DNA of 64,000 nt. Origin: Campylobacter sp. RM6914. GTDB taxonomy: Bacteria; Campylobacterota; Campylobacteria; Campylobacterales; Campylobacteraceae. Of the stretch, positions 1-8,396 are shown one piece after another; the first letter of the stretch is position 1, and every line of letters begins with the position of its first letter. The notes beneath the pieces are model-generated. The model did not search any database. It was not told the DNA's origin and saw only the letters and a program-made list of their open reading frames with translations. The stretch is from positions 1,116,001-1,180,000 of the forward strand of contig NZ_CP012545.1 of the NCBI RefSeq assembly GCF_004803835.1, in the 5' to 3' direction. The position numbers were made by a program, and so were the translations under genes.

Positions 1-650
1 AAAAATTCCACTCTAAGTGCCTCATCACCCCAGTACGCCGGGTAAATATCGACCACATCGCCGTTTACTCTAAAGTCACCACGATCAAAATAAGCATCAT
101 TTCGTTTATATCCCATATCAACAAGACGGCGCAAAAGCGAGCGCTGGCTTAAATTTTCACCGACATTTAGATATTGCACCATGCCTTGATACTCGCCCGG
201 ATCGCCCAAACCGTAATTAGCCGAGACAGACGCTATAACTATAACGTCATCAAAACTTAACAAGCTAGCGGTCGCGCAAAGACGCATACGCTCAAGCTCC
301 TCATTTACAGAGCTATCCTTTTCTATAAAAAGGTCTTGACGCGGGATGTAGGCTTCTGGCTGATAGTAGTCGTAGTAACTTATAAAATACTCCACGTGGT
401 TATTTGGGAAAAAGCCTTTAAATTCGCTATAAAGCTGTGCTGCAAGAGATTTATTGTGTGTCATTATTAAAGTCGGCATTTTTAAATTTTTTATCACATT
501 TGCCATAACAAAGGTCTTACCGGAGCCTGTTATACCCAAAAGCGTGTTGTAACGGTTACCACCACGTATGCTACTAACGATACCGTCGATAGTGTCTTGC
601 TGATGCTGTGTTGGGCTAAATTTACTTGAAATTTCAAACTCATTTTTCAT
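1..650 (-). CDS. uvrB: UvrABC excision nuclease subunit B (N-terminal part, cut by window edge)
   Basis: This is the N-terminal 216 codons of the damage-loading helicase of nucleotide excision repair, which receives DNA from UvrA and positions UvrC. Read on the minus strand from ATG at 650, the protein shows the Walker A loop GVTGSGKT near residue 40 and the UvrB beta-hairpin signature [12 protein letters not shown] near residue 93, followed by the typical [14 protein letters not shown] stretch. The remainder lies beyond base 1. It is divergent from the small genes starting at 952, with a 301-base spacer. Identity is certain from these motifs; only completeness is unknown. Confidence 0.96.
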   Translation of the reverse strand, partial: MKNEFEISSKFSPTQHQQDTIDGIVSSIRGGNRYNTLLGITGSGKTFVMANVIKNLKMPTLIMTHNKSLAAQLYSEFKGFFPNNHVEYFISYYDYYQPEAYIPRQDLFIEKDSSVNEELERMRLCATASLLSFDDVIVIASVSANYGLGDPGEYQGMVQYLNVGENLSQRSLLRRLVDMGYKRNDAYFDRGDFRVNGDVVDIYPAYWGDEALRVEF

Positions 651-692
651 CTTAAATTCCACTTACATTAAATTCAAATTCATAAATTTTAC

Positions 693-698
693 ATTTTA
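693..698 (-). promoter_or_regulatory. Candidate -10 box for uvrB
   Basis: On the minus strand the hexamer TAAAAT follows TTTTGGC, the usual extended -10 form in Campylobacter. It lies about 43 bases before the uvrB ATG. Prediction by eye only. Confidence 0.4.
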
Positions 699-896
699 GC
701 CAAAACAATCTTATTTCAAGGCAAGTTTTTATATAAATTTTATATTTTACAAGAGAAACTCTCACGCTCCTAAAATTTGAGCTAAGCAAATACGAAGCCA
801 AAATTTAGCGAGATACTCGTGTTGAGCAAGTAAAGACATCAAACATCACGCTGTCACTCTGCGCAAACTACTTAAAATACTCTCATTGTTAGCTAT

Positions 897-920
897 ATTT
901 TAGCCTTTGCGTGCTAAAAT
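897..920 (+). promoter_or_regulatory. Inverted repeat containing the -10 box of the 952 gene cluster
   Basis: ATTTTAGC (897-904) and GCTAAAAT (913-920) form perfect 8-base arms around the spacer CTTTGCGT. The right arm contains a good Campylobacter -10 (TAAAAT, 915-920), 31 bases before the start codon at 952. The symmetry could be an operator, or may just reflect that GCTAAAAT is a common -10 form. Confidence 0.45.
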
Positions 921-951
921 ACAAACTTAAATTTTAAAAAAGAGGTGAATC

Positions 952-1185
952 ATGTTTGAAGAAAACAAAGTACTAACCACATTAACAAGCAAAGTAAATG
1001 ACCTACTTGAAAAATATGACGAGGTAACAAAAACAAACGAAGATTTACATAATCAAATCGTAACTTTAAAAGCGCAAAACGAAGCCAAAACAAACCAGAT
1101 CGCACGCCTTGAAGAGGAGCTAAACAAGAAGAATAGTGAAACTGATGACGTGCTTAAAAAGATAGAAGCGGTTTTAGGAAAATAA
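952..1185 (+). CDS. Small coiled-coil protein, possibly a cell-division accessory
   Basis: This 77-residue protein is almost entirely one predicted coiled coil: residues 10-70 show heptad-spaced Leu/Ile/Val in a charged, Asn/Lys/Glu-rich background, with no signal peptide or membrane segment. It starts at an ATG with a good ribosome site (AGAGGTG). It sits 12 bases before a ZapA-like gene. In many gammaproteobacteria a short ZapB-like coiled-coil gene directly precedes zapA, so a role as FtsZ-ring accessory is a reasonable inference, but no diagnostic motif proves it. C. jejuni has small hypothetical genes at the same place between uvrB and priA (from memory). Confidence 0.7.
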   Translation: MFEENKVLTTLTSKVNDLLEKYDEVTKTNEDLHNQIVTLKAQNEAKTNQIARLEEELNKKNSETDDVLKKIEAVLGK

Positions 1186-1197
1186 CTCGGATAACCA

Positions 1198-1434
1198 ATG
1201 AAGCAAATCACGCTTACGATACTTTCGCGCGACTACACTATCACCCTTGATGATGATTTTGCCAAAATTTTTGAGCGTGATTGGCAAAAATTTCTAGGCG
1301 GTCAAAAATTTCTTGACCCCAAAGACGTTTTAAACGCATTTATAGAAAAATGCTACGCTGACTACGCCAAGGAAAACGACCTAAAGCGTATCATCGAAAA
1401 AATAGACAACGCCATCTTAAAGGAAGATAAATGA
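1198..1434 (+). CDS. Small ZapA-like protein (tentative)
   Basis: A 78-residue cytoplasmic protein. Its N-terminus (ITLTILSRDYTITLDD) resembles the beta-hairpin that opens ZapA, the FtsZ cross-linking protein, and the rest is helical and charged (residues 20-78). It is shorter than typical ZapA (about 100 residues), and the C-terminal coiled coil of ZapA would be largely missing; the neighbouring coiled-coil protein could complement it. The gene overlaps the pseudopilin start by four bases (ATGA). The existence of the gene is well supported by tight packing; the ZapA assignment is weak. Confidence 0.6.
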   Translation: MKQITLTILSRDYTITLDDDFAKIFERDWQKFLGGQKFLDPKDVLNAFIEKCYADYAKENDLKRIIEKIDNAILKEDK

Positions 1435-1853
1435 AAAGAGCTGCTTTTACGATGATAGAGTTGATATTTATCATAGTTGTCGTCGGTATTTTAGCTGGAG
1501 TGGCTTTGCCAAAGATATTTTTCACGCGAGATGATGCGATGATAACAAAGACAAGAACCCAGATCGTAGCCATACAAAGTGCCATATCAGCAAAATTTAA
1601 CGAATCTTTAATGAGCGGAGGAGGTGCGGTTTATCCAAATTCCCTAGAAGGCTCTAACGCTTCATTGCTTTTTGACGGCGTTCTTGTCCAAGGCATTAAA
1701 CCGGCAGCTAACGAGTCATCAAGCGGCTGGAGAAACGTGGGCGATACATACACGATACGAATTTCCACAAGAAGCACAAGTTTTACTTATAATGCAACTG
1801 ACGGCTCATTTACTTGCGATGACGAAGGTCTTTGCGAAGAGCTAACTCAGTAA
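1431..1853 (+). CDS. Type IV pilin-like pseudopilin
   Basis: A 140-residue protein with a class III signal: KRAA then FTMIEL, followed by a hydrophobic helix (residues 6-27) that ends in ALPKI. A prepilin peptidase should cut before Phe6; the residue at -1 is Ala rather than the usual Gly. The Glu at +5 needed for assembly is present. The C-terminal part carries two cysteines (in TCDDEGLCEE) that could form a loop disulfide. Such pseudopilins in Campylobacter belong to the type II secretion-like DNA uptake machine. comEC lies 5 kb downstream. Its stop overlaps the priA start (TAATG). Confidence 0.85.
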   Translation: MKRAAFTMIELIFIIVVVGILAGVALPKIFFTRDDAMITKTRTQIVAIQSAISAKFNESLMSGGGAVYPNSLEGSNASLLFDGVLVQGIKPAANESSSGWRNVGDTYTIRISTRSTSFTYNATDGSFTCDDEGLCEELTQ

Positions 1854-3703
1854 TGCACTTTTACAAAGTTTCTTTTAGTGGCTTAAATTTATCCGCCCTA
1901 ACATATCATTCAGATAAAAAGATAGAAAATTTTACAGCCGTAAAAGTAAATCTAAACAGAAAAGAAAATACCGGATATGTGGTTTCACAGTGTGATGAGC
2001 CGGACTTTAAAACACTTGAAATTTTAGAAATTTTACCATACTCTTTAACTAAGATTCAAGCCGAACTTGTTAAATTTATAAGCTACTACTATACTTGTAA
2101 CTTTGGTGTAGCCATCGGTCTTTGTGAGGAAAACACTACCAAAGATACGCAAAATTTTACGCAAAATTTTAATAAAACTCCAACGCTAAACGAGAAGCAA
2201 AACAGCGCGTTAAATTTTATCAAGTCACACAAAACAAGCCTGCTTTTTGGTGATACGGGAAGCGGTAAAAGCGAGGTTTATATCGCGGCTATTAAAGAAA
2301 TTTTAGATAACGGTGAACAAGCATTATTTTTAATGCCTGAAATTTCACTAACCCCTCAAATGCAAAAGCGGCTTGAGGGATTTTTCGGTGAAGCAGTAGC
2401 CATCTGGCACTCTAAAATTTCAGCAAAGAAAAAAGGTGAAATTTTAGAAAACATCGCAAACGGCAAGGTTTTACTTGTTGCAGGCGCTCGCTCGGCTCTG
2501 TTTTTACCGATGTCAAATTTAAAGCTTATCGTTGTTGATGAAGAACATGACGATAGCTACAAAAACACAGGCTCTCGACCTCACTATAACGCTCGCGATC
2601 TAGTGTTGTTTTTATCAAGTAAATTTGACGTCAGAGTCATCCTAGGAAGTGCTACACCAAGCCTAACAAGCTTTCACAAACAGCCTGTTTTTCGTATGCG
2701 AGGGACATTTTTTAATTCACAAAAATTCTTCATATACGATGAGAGTGAAACAGGACTTACTCAAATTTTAAAAGACGAGATCGCAAAATGTCTGGCAAAC
2801 AAAAAACAAGCTGTCATCTGCCTGCCAACACGCGCAAATTTCAAATATCTCGAGTGCAAAGAGTGTGGAGAAAGCATAAAATGTCCATTTTGCAGCATAG
2901 GTATGAGCTTTTACAAAAAACAAAATGTGCTTAAATGTCAATACTGCGAATACAAAATGCCAGTCACACAAAGATGCGAAAAGTGCGGTAGCCAGATGAT
3001 AGAGGCTAAAAAGATCGGCACGAGCGAGCTTTTGGAACAACTACAAAACGAATTTGCAAATGCTAGAATTTCAAAATTTGACCGCGATGAGATCACGACA
3101 CAAAACAAACTCGTAAAAGCATTAAAAGAATTTAACGACGGCAAGATCGATATCCTTGTGGGAACGCAAATGTTAAGCAAGGGACACGACTATCATAACG
3201 TTGATCTAGCCGTGATAATGGGTATTGACGAGCTGCTAAATTATCCTGATTTTAGAGCAAGAGAAAAGACTCTGGCTTTAAGTATGCAAGTAGCAGGACG
3301 TGCCGGCAGGAACGGTATAGGACGGGTTATCGTCCAAAGTCGACAGCGTGAATTTTTTGAAAACTACATTAGTGATTATGATAAATTTTTAGCCGATGAG
3401 CTTAGTTTTAGAGAGAGTCTTTATCCGCCTTTTGCTAGACTTTTAAGAATAATCATCTCACATAAAAACGAAGCAAATACCAAAAAGATCATGGATGAGA
3501 TGATACTTAGGATAAATTCACTTCAAAACGATCAAGAATTTCAAGTGATAGGATATGGAAAATGCGCGATCGAAAGGTTAGGAGATAAATTTCGCTATGA
3601 AATTTTAATAAGAAGCTCCTCCCATCTACCGCTTATAAATATCGCAAATATCTGCAACCAAGAGCATGCCGATATCGATATAGACCCTGTAAATTTTAGT
3701 TAA
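1853..3703 (+). CDS. priA: Primosomal replication restart helicase PriA
   Basis: PriA reloads DnaB at stalled forks. The protein (616 residues from this start) shows Walker A GDTGSGKSE near residue 130, the DEEH box near 228, helicase motif GSATPS, and the four-pair zinc region: CKECGESIKCPFC, CQYC, CEKCG around residues 335-375, followed by VGTQMLSKGHD and the motif VI stretch QVAGRAGR. I chose the ATG at 1853, which overlaps the pseudopilin stop, over an in-frame ATG 21 bases earlier because the coupling is typical and MHFYKVSF is a normal PriA beginning. Its length is in the range of epsilon-class PriA. Confidence 0.95.
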   Translation: MHFYKVSFSGLNLSALTYHSDKKIENFTAVKVNLNRKENTGYVVSQCDEPDFKTLEILEILPYSLTKIQAELVKFISYYYTCNFGVAIGLCEENTTKDTQNFTQNFNKTPTLNEKQNSALNFIKSHKTSLLFGDTGSGKSEVYIAAIKEILDNGEQALFLMPEISLTPQMQKRLEGFFGEAVAIWHSKISAKKKGEILENIANGKVLLVAGARSALFLPMSNLKLIVVDEEHDDSYKNTGSRPHYNARDLVLFLSSKFDVRVILGSATPSLTSFHKQPVFRMRGTFFNSQKFFIYDESETGLTQILKDEIAKCLANKKQAVICLPTRANFKYLECKECGESIKCPFCSIGMSFYKKQNVLKCQYCEYKMPVTQRCEKCGSQMIEAKKIGTSELLEQLQNEFANARISKFDRDEITTQNKLVKALKEFNDGKIDILVGTQMLSKGHDYHNVDLAVIMGIDELLNYPDFRAREKTLALSMQVAGRAGRNGIGRVIVQSRQREFFENYISDYDKFLADELSFRESLYPPFARLLRIIISHKNEANTKKIMDEMILRINSLQNDQEFQVIGYGKCAIERLGDKFRYEILIRSSSHLPLINIANICNQEHADIDIDPVNFS

Positions 3704-3746
3704 ATTTCAAAAAACACGCGAAATCAAATTTTAATCCTACTTTTTA

Positions 3747-3752
3747 TATAAT
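3747..3752 (+). promoter_or_regulatory. Candidate -10 box for ispG–dnaB–comEC
   Basis: A consensus TATAAT sits 26 bases before the TTG start of ispG in an AT-rich spacer. It is the only promoter-like site before the three overlapping genes that follow. Confidence 0.5.
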
Positions 3753-3778
3753 AACCTTTTACTTTTAAAGGCTAAAAA

Positions 3779-4843
3779 TTGCAAAGATATCCGACTAAAC
3801 AGATAAAAATCAAAAACGTAGCTATCGGTGGAGATGCACCTATCTCGGTGCAGTCGATGACATTTTCAAAAACAAAAGATATAAAAGGCACACTAGAGCA
3901 GATAAATCGCCTATACTTTGCGGGATGCGATATCGTGCGCTGTGCCGTGCTTGATAAAGAAGACGCTTACGCGCTTAAAGAGATAGTTAAGCAAAGTCCG
4001 CTTCCTATAGTTGCCGACATTCATTTTAACTACCGCTTTGCGCTAATTGTTAGCGAATTTGTAGACGCCGTGCGGATAAATCCTGGCAATATCGGCTCAA
4101 AAGAGCGTATAAAAGCGGTAGTTGAGGCGTGTAAACAGCGAAATTTACCTATTCGCATAGGCGTAAATTCGGGTTCGCTTGAAGAGCAGTTTGAAGATAA
4201 ATACGGTCGCACTATTGAAGCGATGGTAGCTTCAGCTATGTATAATATAAATTTACTTGAGGATTTTGACTTTACTGACATTAAAATTTCACTTAAATCA
4301 AGCGATGTAGAACGAACTATGGCGGCTTACCGCGCGCTTCGTCCAAAAGTTATTTATCCGTTTCACTTGGGTGTGACGGAAGCGGGAACAACATTTCACG
4401 CTACGATAAAATCAGCTATCGCTCTTGGCGGACTGCTGCTAGAAGGTATCGGCGATACGATGAGAGTTAGTATCACGGGCGAGCTAGAAGAAGAGATAAA
4501 AGTCGCAAAGGCGATACTAAAAGATAGTGGTCGCCAGCGTGAGGGACTAAATATCATCTCGTGTCCGACCTGCGGGCGCTTACAAAGTGACCTGATGGCC
4601 GCCATAAAGATTGTCGAAGAAAAGACCAAACATATAAAAGAGCCGTTAAATGTAAGTGTAATGGGCTGTGTAGTAAATGCTATCGGCGAGGCAAAGGGTG
4701 CAGATGTCGCTATAGCCTTTGGTAAGGAGAGCGGACTAGTCATGCGCCGTGGCGAGGTTGTAGCAAGACTAAAAGAGAGTGAACTAGTGGATCGGTTTTT
4801 AATAGAACTTGACGAGGAGATAAAGAGCCGTGGCGAAAAATAA
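3779..4843 (+). CDS. ispG: 4-hydroxy-3-methylbut-2-enyl diphosphate synthase IspG
   Basis: IspG (GcpE) reduces MEcPP to HMBPP in the non-mevalonate isoprenoid pathway using a [4Fe-4S] cluster. The 354 residues show the TIM-barrel N-half ([38 protein letters not shown]) and the cluster cysteines in ISCPTCGR and [11 protein letters not shown]. The only suitable start is TTG, eight bases after AAAGG. It overlaps dnaB by 14 bases. ispE of the same pathway lies at 46979. Identity is clear. Confidence 0.96.
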   Translation: MQRYPTKQIKIKNVAIGGDAPISVQSMTFSKTKDIKGTLEQINRLYFAGCDIVRCAVLDKEDAYALKEIVKQSPLPIVADIHFNYRFALIVSEFVDAVRINPGNIGSKERIKAVVEACKQRNLPIRIGVNSGSLEEQFEDKYGRTIEAMVASAMYNINLLEDFDFTDIKISLKSSDVERTMAAYRALRPKVIYPFHLGVTEAGTTFHATIKSAIALGGLLLEGIGDTMRVSITGELEEEIKVAKAILKDSGRQREGLNIISCPTCGRLQSDLMAAIKIVEEKTKHIKEPLNVSVMGCVVNAIGEAKGADVAIAFGKESGLVMRRGEVVARLKESELVDRFLIELDEEIKSRGEK

Positions 4844-6242
4844 ATTTGAAGCGGTTGACTTTCACAACCTATACGACCTTGACATGGAAAGAGCAATACT
4901 AAGCTCGATACTCCTAAATAACGATGTTTTAAGTGAAATTTCAGATATTATAAAACCAAGCGACTTTTATCTAAAGGGACATGCTGAAATTTATACAGCG
5001 ATGATGGAGTGCTTAAATTCCGACCTACCTATCGCTACTTCATTTTTAAAAAACAAGCTCGGAAGCAATTTTGATGAAAATTTAATGGTAGAAATTCTTG
5101 CCACAAACTCTATTATCGACATAACAAAATACGCAACCGAACTCAAAGAAAAATCAATCAAACGCAGTCTTATCAAGATCGCCCAACAAATACCAAGCAA
5201 AGTAAGCGAAGACAAGCCAAGCCGCGATATGGTTGATGAAATGAGCCAAGAGATTTACGCACTCATCGAAGGTGGTGTTTCTGGCGGCATAAAACAAAGC
5301 CAAGAGATCATTGAAAACATGCTTGAACATCTAAAAAAACAAGCAGAACTTGAAGATAGAGATATAGTCGGTATCGACACCGGTTTTAGAGAGCTAAACG
5401 AAATGACAAAAGGCTTTAAAAACGGTGATCTTATCATCATCGCTGCACGCCCCGGTATGGGAAAAACAACGCTTTGTTTAAATTTCATAAGCCATGTTTT
5501 AAAAAGCGGCAACGGAGTTGTTTTCTTCTCTCTTGAGATGCCTGCAGAACAGATAATGATGAGAATGCTCTCAGATAAAACATCCATACCGCTTCAAAAT
5601 TTAATGACAGCAAAAATGGACGACGAAGAGTATCAAAAGCTAAGCGACGCGTGTAATGACTTCATGCAAAGCAAGCTTTTCGTCCACGATAGCGGATATG
5701 TAAATATCCACCAAGTGCGAACACAACTACGAAAACTAAAGTCCATGCATCCTGAAATTTCACTTTGTGTGATTGACTATATCGGTCTTATGATGAGCAC
5801 GAACAACTTTGCCGATCGCCATGTGCAAATCGCCGAAATTTCCCGCGGATTAAAGCTTTTAGCGCGCGAACTCGATATGCCTATCATCGCACTTAGTCAG
5901 CTTAACCGAAGTCTGGAAACCCGCGCAAACAAACGCCCTATGCTAAGCGACCTAAGAGAGTCTGGCGCGATAGAGCAAGATGCGGATACTATTTTATTTG
6001 TTTACCGCGAAGAAGTTTACCTCGAACAAGAAGAGCGCGAGAAAGAAAAACGCATGAAAGCCGAGGGTAAAGAGTATAAAAGTGAGGTCGTCTTTAACAA
6101 ACTTCAGGAAAATGCCGAGATCATTATCGGCAAAAACAGAAACGGCCCTGTTGGCACTGTTGAAGTTTTATTTCACAAACAGCACTCTCGCTTTGCAGAT
6201 AAGCCTTACGGAGCAGCTCATATGGCGGAATTTCAAGGATAG
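4830..6242 (+). CDS. dnaB: Replicative DNA helicase DnaB
   Basis: DnaB unwinds DNA ahead of the replisome. The N-terminal domain (residues 12-115) binds primase; the RecA-like half has Walker [10 protein letters not shown] near residue 206, followed by VVFFSLEMP and VIDYIGLM, then [21 protein letters not shown] and a C-terminal KNRNGPVG arginine-finger region. Length 470 is usual. The start is a GTG at 4830 inside the end of ispG, preceded by a strong GAGGAGA site. It overlaps comEC by one base (TAGTG). Placement of dnaB directly behind ispG is different from C. jejuni as I recall it. Confidence 0.97.
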   Translation: MAKNKFEAVDFHNLYDLDMERAILSSILLNNDVLSEISDIIKPSDFYLKGHAEIYTAMMECLNSDLPIATSFLKNKLGSNFDENLMVEILATNSIIDITKYATELKEKSIKRSLIKIAQQIPSKVSEDKPSRDMVDEMSQEIYALIEGGVSGGIKQSQEIIENMLEHLKKQAELEDRDIVGIDTGFRELNEMTKGFKNGDLIIIAARPGMGKTTLCLNFISHVLKSGNGVVFFSLEMPAEQIMMRMLSDKTSIPLQNLMTAKMDDEEYQKLSDACNDFMQSKLFVHDSGYVNIHQVRTQLRKLKSMHPEISLCVIDYIGLMMSTNNFADRHVQIAEISRGLKLLARELDMPIIALSQLNRSLETRANKRPMLSDLRESGAIEQDADTILFVYREEVYLEQEEREKEKRMKAEGKEYKSEVVFNKLQENAEIIIGKNRNGPVGTVEVLFHKQHSRFADKPYGAAHMAEFQG

Positions 6243-7501
6243 TGAAACTTTTTAACAAGCGCGTTTATTATCTATATTTCGCGCTTTTTTGCTTTATCGT
6301 CTTTTGCATAAACCTAACCTCATCTTATATTCAATACAAAAATTTCATGGACATTGGCGAGCAAGAGATCATCGCAAAGGTAGAACTTGTCTACACAAAA
6401 ACAAACGAGTCTAATAAAACATATAAAATTTTACGCCTAAAAACAAACGGCTTTAGTTTTTATACCGTGCCTCGTAAAAATATAAATTTTAAACCCTTTG
6501 ATGAGCTAAAACTTACTGTCATAAACCTTGATGTTAAATTTATTGATTATTTGCGAGGAGTATTTTATATGCCATCAAACGGCATCACTCCTCTTGAGCA
6601 GAGTAAGACACCGAATTTAAGACAAAAGGCACTAAATTTTATCTCTTTGCAACATGAAAACGATAAAATTTCATCTTTATTTATGGCTCTTTTTCTAGGT
6701 GCTGCAGTCTCAAAAGAGCTTAGAGATGACATCTCACATTGGGGCATGGCTCACCTTGTAGCCATAAGCGGATATCACTTAGGCGTGATAATGGGAGTTG
6801 TATTTTTACTTTTGGCACCTGTTTATAGGTATTTTGGAGCGAGGTTTTTCCCGTATAGAAGCTATAAATTTGACATTAGTGTTATCGGTTTTGCTCTGCT
6901 TTGTTTTTATTTTTATATGATAGGTTTTATGCCAAGCTTTTTACGAGCTTTTACGATGAGCATTTTTGGCTTTATACTACTTTGTAGAAATATCAAAATT
7001 TTAAGCTTTAACACGCTTTTTATCGTTGTTTGTTTTTGTGTGGCGTTATTTCCTAGCTTGCTTTTTAACATAGGTTTTTATTTTTCTTGCGCAGGTGTGT
7101 TTTATATATTTTTATATCTGCACTACTTCAAGGATAAATTTAGCATACTCACGCACTCTTTGCTTTTAAATTTTTATGTATTTTTGGCGATGGAAGTAAG
7201 TGTGCTTTACTTTTTTCCGCTCATTAGCTTTCAGCAAATAGCCGTTATACCGCTTAGTTATATTTTTATCTTGTTTTATCCTCTCAGTTTCATACTACAT
7301 TTGTTTGAGTATGGCGGAATTTGTGATGAGCGGTTGGCTTGGTTTTTAAGCTTTAAGTTAAGCTTTACAAATGCCACTATACCGCTCTTAGTATTTCTAG
7401 GCTACAACCTACTCTCTTTTTTAGCTATAAAATTTAAAGCCGTTATGCTAACCTTACCCCTGCTTGGAGCTCTTTGCTTCATTATCTTTTGTATTTTCTA
7501 A
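6242..7501 (+). CDS. comEC: ComEC/Rec2-family DNA uptake channel
   Basis: A polytopic inner-membrane protein of 419 residues that would pass single-stranded DNA to the cytoplasm in natural transformation. After a first membrane helix and a short OB-like periplasmic region (residues 35-110), it has the competence-domain signature MAHLVAISGYHLG near residue 163 and about eight further hydrophobic helices. The beta-lactamase-like C-terminal domain found in Bacillus ComEC is absent, which is usual for the short form in this class. It starts at GTG overlapping the dnaB stop. Its last 48 bases overlap the convergent yihY gene. Confidence 0.88.
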   Translation: MKLFNKRVYYLYFALFCFIVFCINLTSSYIQYKNFMDIGEQEIIAKVELVYTKTNESNKTYKILRLKTNGFSFYTVPRKNINFKPFDELKLTVINLDVKFIDYLRGVFYMPSNGITPLEQSKTPNLRQKALNFISLQHENDKISSLFMALFLGAAVSKELRDDISHWGMAHLVAISGYHLGVIMGVVFLLLAPVYRYFGARFFPYRSYKFDISVIGFALLCFYFYMIGFMPSFLRAFTMSIFGFILLCRNIKILSFNTLFIVVCFCVALFPSLLFNIGFYFSCAGVFYIFLYLHYFKDKFSILTHSLLLNFYVFLAMEVSVLYFFPLISFQQIAVIPLSYIFILFYPLSFILHLFEYGGICDERLAWFLSFKLSFTNATIPLLVFLGYNLLSFLAIKFKAVMLTLPLLGALCFIIFCIF

Positions 7502-8287
7502 AAAACTGCAAAGCTTAAGCCCGTAAAGAAAGATGATCCATGAGATGTATATCCATACAAAAAATAACAGCGCCACAGAAAATGAGCCATAAATACTAAG
7601 GTAAGTTTTGTTATTTGCAGCATAAAAGACAAAGATATTTTTGCCAAGATACCAGATAAGTGAGGCTACAAATGAGCTTAAAAGTGCGTTTTTAAAAGCT
7701 ATAGGACGACTAACAGAGATGAGATAAACTATGCAAAATATCGCCCAAATTATAAGATATGGAAAAATGCTTAAAAAATTTATCCAATTTGTGTATTCGT
7801 TAGAGTTTAATAAATTTTGCAATAAATTTGAGAGATAAAAGCTAAGTCCAAGCCCGATAGGAGCCAAAGTTATAAGCGTCCAATACACGCTAAGAGAGCT
7901 AAAAAAACCACGTCCTTCACTTTTCATTATCTTGTTTATTACGTATTCATAATCTATAAAAAACATTATCGAAGTAAATATAATAGCCCCAAGTCCAAGT
8001 ACCCCAAGTGCAGAGCTGTTTTGTAAAAATGTCTCGATATACCCTGTGATCGCCTCTTGATTTGATGGCAATAAAGATGAGAATATAAACTCTTTTATCT
8101 TACCGTAATAAACGCTAAAGCTGGGCATCTGCGTGAAGATAGAAAATGAAATAAGAAGTACCGGGATGATAGAGAGTATAGTGTGAAAGCTAAGGCTTGA
8201 TGCGTAGTGAAACAACTCTTTATCTTTTGCTTTTAATGCTAAATTTAACCAAAGTTTGAAATTTTGCTTAATGTTTGCTTGTCTCAT
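7454..8287 (-). CDS. YihY/BrkB-family inner-membrane protein
   Basis: A 277-residue membrane protein with the YihY (formerly 'RNase BN') pattern: a soluble start with KDKELFHYASSLSFHTILSIIPVLL, then six hydrophobic segments. The RNase BN name is historical and misassigned; the function is not established. It has its own promoter-like site upstream and is separated from glcD by a strong terminator. The overlap of 48 bases with comEC on the other strand is real because both termini are conserved-looking sequence, not a frameshift. Confidence 0.85.
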   Translation of the reverse strand: MRQANIKQNFKLWLNLALKAKDKELFHYASSLSFHTILSIIPVLLISFSIFTQMPSFSVYYGKIKEFIFSSLLPSNQEAITGYIETFLQNSSALGVLGLGAIIFTSIMFFIDYEYVINKIMKSEGRGFFSSLSVYWTLITLAPIGLGLSFYLSNLLQNLLNSNEYTNWINFLSIFPYLIIWAIFCIVYLISVSRPIAFKNALLSSFVASLIWYLGKNIFVFYAANNKTYLSIYGSFSVALLFFVWIYISWIIFLYGLKLCSFLENTKDNEAKSSKQG

Positions 8288-8319
8288 TTACGCCTGCTTT
8301 CTTTGAAATTTTCACAAAA

Positions 8320-8325
8320 ATAATA
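8320..8325 (-). promoter_or_regulatory. Candidate -10 box for yihY
   Basis: TATTAT on the minus strand, 33 bases before the start codon at 8287 and downstream of the glcD terminator. This suggests yihY is transcribed separately from glcD. Confidence 0.35.
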
Positions 8326-8369
8326 TGTAAAATAGTTGAAATTTCTAAACAAAATGAGCAAAATCTAAC

Positions 8370-8391
8370 AAAAAGGGCGCATATAACGCCC
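8370..8391 (-). terminator. Intrinsic terminator of the glcD unit
   Basis: Directly after the glcD stop, the minus strand reads GGGCG–TTATATG–CGCCC followed by TTTTTG, a textbook GC stem with a U-run. Confidence 0.8.
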
Positions 8392-8396
8392 AAATT

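Larger units (their letters stand above)
651..951. other. Intergenic spacer between uvrB and the small-gene cluster
   Basis: No gene is visible in these 301 bases on either strand. The ends hold the candidate promoters of the two divergent units. The middle (about 740-870) is less AT-rich than usual for a spacer here and codes for nothing intact, so it could be a decayed sequence or a dispersed repeat. Confidence 0.5.

Noticed and set aside
4396-4896. Long minus-strand open frame opposite ispG
   Set aside because: It is Ser/Ile/Phe-rich, without a ribosome site, and lies fully opposite clear ispG and dnaB coding sequence.
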